NCBI RefSeq assembly: GCF_050279675.1
Contig: NZ_JBNNUK010000005.1
Coordinates: 1 to 64,000, forward strand
DNA length: 64,000 nt
Direction: 5' to 3'
Origin: Viridibacillus sp050279675
GTDB lineage: Bacteria; Bacillota; Bacilli; Bacillales_A; Planococcaceae
Each line of letters begins with the position of its first letter. Positions within the stretch are counted from its first letter, which is position 1. The notes beneath the pieces are model-generated. The model was not told the DNA's origin and did not search any database. It saw only the letters and a program-made list of their open reading frames with translations. Both the position numbers and the translations under genes were made by a program. Positions 60,639 to 64,000 of this stretch are shown one piece after another.

Positions 60639-61778
60639 ATGAAAAAAAATCAATTGAATTTCTTTAAAATGATGTTAGCACTAGTAGTAGCTTTCGCGTT
60701 TGCATTTGGCGCATCGACAAATAAGACGGAAGCCGCAACAACAACTCAGGTAGATACGATCACTTTAACAAAAGACAAATCAAAAACGCTTGATAGAAAA
60801 TTCAGCAGTATGGGCACGGATGTTATAAAAGTAACTGTACCAACTGACGGTTTACTTACGATGAAACTAAATAATCCTAAAGAACGTGGAATAGCTCTTC
60901 TACTGCTAAATGAATTTGATATTAGTCAATTAGAAGATATCGAGGATTTTGATCTATCAGCATTAGAAAAATTGGAAAGTACATTTAATGATGTAGAATT
61001 ATTCGGTTATGCGATAAATTCAGAACTTACTTGGTATGATCCATCAATGCATTCCATTTCTGTTGGTTTGAAGAAAGGTACATATTATCTTGTAGCCTAT
61101 AAATTAGACTTCGGAAAAAATAAAAGCTACAGTACTAAATTATCTTTTAAAGCAGGCAGCAACTATGAAAAAGAATCAAACAATTCAGCTTCAAAAGCAA
61201 CGCCAATCAATTTAAACAAAACATATAATGCGTCATTTAACCTAATTGATGAAGATGATTATTATAAAGTAACTGTTCCACAAGCAGGTTACTTGAAAGT
61301 TTATGCAGATCAAAAGCATAGTACGAAGTTTAGAATGAAAGTATTAGATGATAAAAAGAAAACGGTTAAAGGCTTCAAAGTAACTAAGGATAAACGAAAA
61401 TATACTGGTTCTGTATATTTACCAAAGGGTACTTATTATGTAAAAGTAAGTGCAGATATGATGGATTCAATGTATGACAGTGTATCATACACGTTAAAAA
61501 CATCAGTAAAATCAACAAAGCTTAAAAGTTCAGCTGTAAAAGTGATCAATAAGAAAGGTACTAAAAACGATAAAGTACTGGTTTCTAACTTAAAAGCTGG
61601 ATCAACTGTAAAAGTTTATGCAGATGCTAGCAAGAAAAAACTATTAGCTTCAGCAGTAAATACTTCTGATAAAGCTACAATGAAACTAAAAACATTAAGT
61701 AGCAAAGGCGGTAAATTATATATTACCGTTAAGAAACCTAGTATTTCTGAAAGTATCGTATTAAAAGTGAATTATTAA
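60639..61778 (+). CDS. Secreted protein with PPC-type beta-sandwich domains
   Basis: The 379-residue product has a signal peptide (about 1-32, cleavage near TEAA). It has two repeated beta-sandwich regions: 'FSSMGTDVIKVTVPTDGLLTMKLN' with 'LKKGTYYLVAYK', and 'NLIDEDDYYKVTVPQAGYLKVYAD' with 'LPKGTYYVKVSAD'. These resemble bacterial pre-peptidase C-terminal (PPC) domains. The C-terminal about 90 residues (LKSSAVKVINKKGTKNDKV) look like a separate Ig-like/cell-wall domain. No protease or sortase signal is seen. GGAGG precedes the ATG. It is monocistronic and very Lys-rich. Confidence 0.72.
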   Translation: MKKNQLNFFKMMLALVVAFAFAFGASTNKTEAATTTQVDTITLTKDKSKTLDRKFSSMGTDVIKVTVPTDGLLTMKLNNPKERGIALLLLNEFDISQLEDIEDFDLSALEKLESTFNDVELFGYAINSELTWYDPSMHSISVGLKKGTYYLVAYKLDFGKNKSYSTKLSFKAGSNYEKESNNSASKATPINLNKTYNASFNLIDEDDYYKVTVPQAGYLKVYADQKHSTKFRMKVLDDKKKTVKGFKVTKDKRKYTGSVYLPKGTYYVKVSADMMDSMYDSVSYTLKTSVKSTKLKSSAVKVINKKGTKNDKVLVSNLKAGSTVKVYADASKKKLLASAVNTSDKATMKLKTLSSKGGKLYITVKKPSISESIVLKVNY

Positions 61779-61782
61779 TAAG

Positions 61783-61822
61783 TAAAGCCACTAGCAAAGT
61801 AAGAAACGCTAGTGGCTTTTTA
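61783..61822 (+). terminator. Intrinsic terminator
   Basis: AAAGCCACTAGC (61784-61795) and GCTAGTGGCTTT (61808-61819) form a perfect 12-bp stem with a 12-nt loop and a following T-run. Confidence 0.9.
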
Positions 61823-61823
61823 T

Positions 61824-61940
61824 GAATTTAGATTAGTAGGAGAATTTGTATATGTAAACGACATGTTGTCCGGTGTAAAACCTTATGATAGCAATGGTTT
61901 AATCAAGTATAATAAAATAGAGAAACACTGGATTTACTGA
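61824..61940 (+). pseudogene. Possible C-terminal scrap of a lost gene
   Basis: One frame reads EFRLVGEFVYVNDMLSGVKP, then YDSNGLIKYNKIEKHWIY and a TGA at 61938. It looks coding but lacks a start and ribosome binding site because it begins inside the preceding terminator. No family recognised. The rest of the gap to 62104 shows nothing. Confidence 0.25.
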
Positions 61941-62104
61941 TGCAAACTAAATATTCAACTTGGTGCATGTATTGGAGAAAAGTGGTAATTTTGATAATTA
62001 AGACATCGCACTTTGTTAACGAAAAAATAAAATATATAATAGATAAAACTATCTACTATCAAATATGAATAGAAGATGGTTTTTAGTTATACATATTACG
62101 TTAT

Positions 62105-63076
62105 TTGGCAAATATGTGTGTAAAGGATATTAACGATTTTCAAATAGATGAGGTGTTTCGCATAGAAAAGCAATTGGCAAAGAGGATGATCGCGTTAATG
62201 GCTGTGTTAAACGAGGATATACAAAATATTGATTTTAATGTATCCACTCAAATAGCAGCGTATATGCAGGAAGGGCTGTTGGGTGACTTTGCAACAGCAA
62301 CGTCTGGGATTGGCTATTTTTACGATAATATAAAAGAGTATGACAAGGCGGTCCAATGGTATAAATTAGCTACTGAATTAAATGTCGCAGAAGGTCAGTT
62401 CTGTTTAGCTAATTACTATTATGAAGGGCTTGGCGTTTCGGAAGATATAGAGAAAGCCTTTCAACTTTATGAACGAGCAGCATTACAAGGTCATGCAGAC
62501 GCAGCCAATAATCTAGCGGATATGTACTTTAATGGTGAATATGTTAAAGAAAACATGGATGAAGCGTTTAAATGGTTTACAATAGCATCGAATGCTGGTG
62601 TAAAAGAAGCCCAATTTACTCTAGGCATTATGTATGAACAAGGTCTTAGTGTAAAAGAGAATATGGGACAAGCATTGATGTTATATAAAACTTCAGCAGA
62701 AAATGGTTATACAGAAGCGCAATATCGGTTAGGAAATATGTATGACCAAGGCATTGGGGTAAAGGAGAATAAGGAGTTAGCTTTTCAGTGGTATAAAAAA
62801 GCCGCAGAAGAAGGCAATGTAGATGCTGAATACAATGTTGGCTATATGTTTCAAAATGGAATTGGAACAACCGTAGATTACGATTTAGCACTAATATGGT
62901 ATAAGTGTGCAGCAATGCAAGGTGATGCAAGTGCCAAGGTGCGTATTGGAGAAATGTACGAATTTGCTATGGGTATCCCGATGGATATAAATTGTGCGAT
63001 TGTTTGGTATGAACGTGCCATCGGTGCAGGAGATGAGTTAGCTAAAAAGCATCTCGAACGTTTAGGGAATTATTAA
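62105..63076 (+). CDS. Sel1-repeat protein
   Basis: The 323-residue protein contains about six Sel1-like (SLR) repeats from about 90 onward, each of the form A-x2-x-L-G-x-M-Y-x-x-G-x-G-V-x-x-D/N: 'LANYYYEGLGVSED', 'LADMYFNGEYVKEN', 'LGIMYEQGLSVKEN', 'LGNMYDQGIGVKEN', 'VGYMFQNGIGTTVD', 'IGEMYEFAMGIPMD'. The N-terminal 85 residues are helical and unassigned. Such solenoids mediate protein contacts. No signal peptide is seen. The start is uncertain (TTG 62105 or ATG 62114) because no clear ribosome binding site is present. Confidence 0.85.
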   Translation: MANMCVKDINDFQIDEVFRIEKQLAKRMIALMAVLNEDIQNIDFNVSTQIAAYMQEGLLGDFATATSGIGYFYDNIKEYDKAVQWYKLATELNVAEGQFCLANYYYEGLGVSEDIEKAFQLYERAALQGHADAANNLADMYFNGEYVKENMDEAFKWFTIASNAGVKEAQFTLGIMYEQGLSVKENMGQALMLYKTSAENGYTEAQYRLGNMYDQGIGVKENKELAFQWYKKAAEEGNVDAEYNVGYMFQNGIGTTVDYDLALIWYKCAAMQGDASAKVRIGEMYEFAMGIPMDINCAIVWYERAIGAGDELAKKHLERLGNY

Positions 63077-63083
63077 TAGTTGG

Positions 63084-63122
63084 TAAACCTGATGAGTAGA
63101 AGAGTATTCATCAGGTTTTTTC
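63084..63122 (+). terminator. Intrinsic terminator
   Basis: AAACCTGATGA (63085-63095) and TCATCAGGTTT (63108-63118) form a perfect 11-bp stem followed by TTTT. Confidence 0.9.
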
Positions 63123-63278
63123 GTTTTTGGAATGAGGAAAGGGATGTTTAGTAGGGGGGGTAGATCATCAACTTCTCTTCATTGATGATTTACCAAATAA
63201 ACAAAAAAAGCACATTCAATGGGATAATAATCACCTTGGATGGGCTTTAATATTTAGAAAAATATATTATGTTTTATA

Positions 63279-63485
63279 TTAAACACGGACAAATCTATAA
63301 CGATCTTTTATATAACGTTTAAAGTAGATACCTTTTGAGTCTGCTTCCATCAATTCGTTATAAATTCTCTCAGGAACGCCGAAATATTCAAAAACACCAT
63401 CTTTAAACTCAATTCTTAAAATCATTGCACTAGGGTCGAAGCCCACATTTACTAATTTTGATGAAGTAACAGAAACCATATTCAT
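63279..63485 (-). CDS. KTSC domain protein
   Basis: The 68-residue protein is a single KTSC domain: 'VTSSKLVNVGFDPSAMILRIEFKDGVFEYFGVPERIYNELMEADSKGIYF' in family order (VSSS-x-L-x2-VGYD, L-x-I-x-F, Y-x-Y-x-x-VP, S-x-G-x-YF). The name comes from a frequent fusion to lysyl-tRNA synthetases; the function is unknown. GGAGGGG precedes the ATG. A cre-like palindrome lies about 30 bp upstream. Confidence 0.85.
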   Translation of the reverse strand: MNMVSVTSSKLVNVGFDPSAMILRIEFKDGVFEYFGVPERIYNELMEADSKGIYFKRYIKDRYRFVRV

Positions 63486-63513
63486 AACGATCCCCTCCTA
63501 ATTTTAGTATAAG

Positions 63514-63527
63514 CGAAAGCGCTTTCA
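63514..63527. promoter_or_regulatory. cre-like (CcpA) site upstream of the KTSC gene
   Basis: CGAAAGCGCTTTCA contains the perfect palindrome GAAAGCGCTTTC and differs from the catabolite-responsive consensus (TGAAAGCGCTTTCA type) only at the first base. It lies between the divergent KTSC and GNAT genes and could control either. Confidence 0.5.
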
Positions 63528-63665
63528 AAAGATAGGGAATTGTTTTATATTGTAATATTATATTGACTTTTCCAATTCAAATAAATTACTGTTAAAGTAT
63601 GGAATACTATACATTTTTTATTAGAAACTAATGTAAAAAAATATTTACTATAGGGGGAAGGGATA

Positions 63666-64000
63666 ATGATTAGAATGGCTACAGCACTAGACATTGAGCA
63701 GCTTGCTCACTTTTTGTCGAGCTGCAATGAAACTTCAAGACGACATATTGGTTACTGTGGTCAAGATGAGAAAGAAATAAGGTCTACATTACGACAAGAA
63801 TTTTCAGACTTACCTTTTGAAAATTCTATGATCATCGCAGTTGAAAATGAACAGATTGTTGCAGCAATTGGACTTGATTTCGATGAGGATAATCAATCTG
63901 CTGAAGTATGGGGACCGTTTGTTCAAAATGAAGTAACAGAAGTACTGTTACCTGAAATGTGGATGAGGCTTTGTCAACAGCTGCCAATAGCCTTGGAAAA
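63666..64000 (+). CDS. GNAT family N-acetyltransferase, N-terminal part (cut by window end)
   Basis: ATG 63666 follows GGGGGAAGG. The visible 111 residues start 'MIRMATALDIEQLAHFLSSCN' and include the central beta strands 'SMIIAVENEQIVAAIGLDFDEDNQSAEVWGPFV', typical of the first half of a GNAT domain. The acetyl-CoA loop lies outside the window. No frameshift is seen up to 64000. Confidence 0.72.
   Translation, partial: MIRMATALDIEQLAHFLSSCNETSRRHIGYCGQDEKEIRSTLRQEFSDLPFENSMIIAVENEQIVAAIGLDFDEDNQSAEVWGPFVQNEVTEVLLPEMWMRLCQQLPIALE

Noticed and set aside
63159..63194. Hairpin GGTAGATCATCAA/TTGATGATTTACC as a terminator
   Set aside because: No T-run follows on either strand, and a good terminator already lies at 63084-63122.

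Overview
The window looks like a chromosomal segment of a low-GC, endospore-forming Firmicute of the Bacillaceae/Planococcaceae type. The evidence is an AT-rich sequence, strong GGAGG-type ribosome binding sites, many TTG and GTG starts, a gerA-type germination operon, a T-box leader on a tRNA synthetase gene, and many genes whose closest remembered relatives are Bacillus subtilis genes (yqhG/yqhH, yugN, yrkE-J, yfiT). No rRNA, tRNA, CRISPR array or prophage was found. The left edge is the 3' end of an IS3-family element.

Layout. 1-5.1 kb: IS end, small accessory genes (CWC Cys-rich protein, NTR/TIMP-like exported protein, P-loop kinase, YfiT-type DinB protein, tandem P-loop ATPase) and two decayed genes. 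5.3-9.7 kb: a germinant-receptor operon on the minus strand (B, A, C subunits) and a yugN-like gene without a normal start codon. 9.9-16 kb: yqhH-yqhG, a second DinB protein, a HAD phosphatase and small unknowns. 16.3-19.4 kb: an arginine-deiminase-fold enzyme, an APC amino-acid permease and a convergent YqcI/YcgG protein, possibly a guanidino/amino-acid module. 19.8-24.2 kb: a reactive-sulfur cluster (DsrE, TusA-rhodanese, DsrE, rhodanese-persulfide dioxygenase, TusA, TauE) with four CsoR/CstR-like operators, while the CsoR-family repressor gene in front of it is a multiply broken pseudogene. 24.2-26.8 kb: an XRE regulator with its own palindromes and an ABC half-exporter. 27.1-36.8 kb: an exopolysaccharide or capsule operon (PHP phosphatase, Wzz-like modulator, BY-kinase, GT4, polymerase, MurJ-like flippase, two FemAB/CelD-type acyltransferases, deacetylase). 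The deacetylase start is frameshifted at a run of five Gs.

37-44 kb: a YtrA-type GntR/ABC operon with palindromic operator, a CPBP protease, an Eis-like acetyltransferase, and a Vga-type ARE ABC-F gene preceded by a complete attenuator (3-codon leader ORF, mutually exclusive hairpins, intrinsic terminator). 44-52 kb: cold-shock protein, endonuclease Q-like PHP protein, a type-2-like methionyl-tRNA synthetase behind a T-box, and a heterodimeric ABC exporter with one degenerate ATP site. 52-64 kb: dynamin-like GTPase, SAM methyltransferase, GNATs, fabZ, a variant GIY-YIG protein, RNase H-like protein, polysaccharide deacetylase, a membrane protein with a degenerate Mrr nuclease domain, an aminotransferase remnant beside a 46-bp perfect hairpin, a PPC-domain exported protein, a Sel1-repeat protein, a KTSC protein and a truncated GNAT at the right edge.

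The strongest systems are the persulfide cluster with a dead repressor and intact operators, the attenuator of the vga-like gene, and the capsule operon with a possible slippage site. Several genes carry single-nucleotide lesions or non-canonical starts, so part of the apparent decay could be assembly error.
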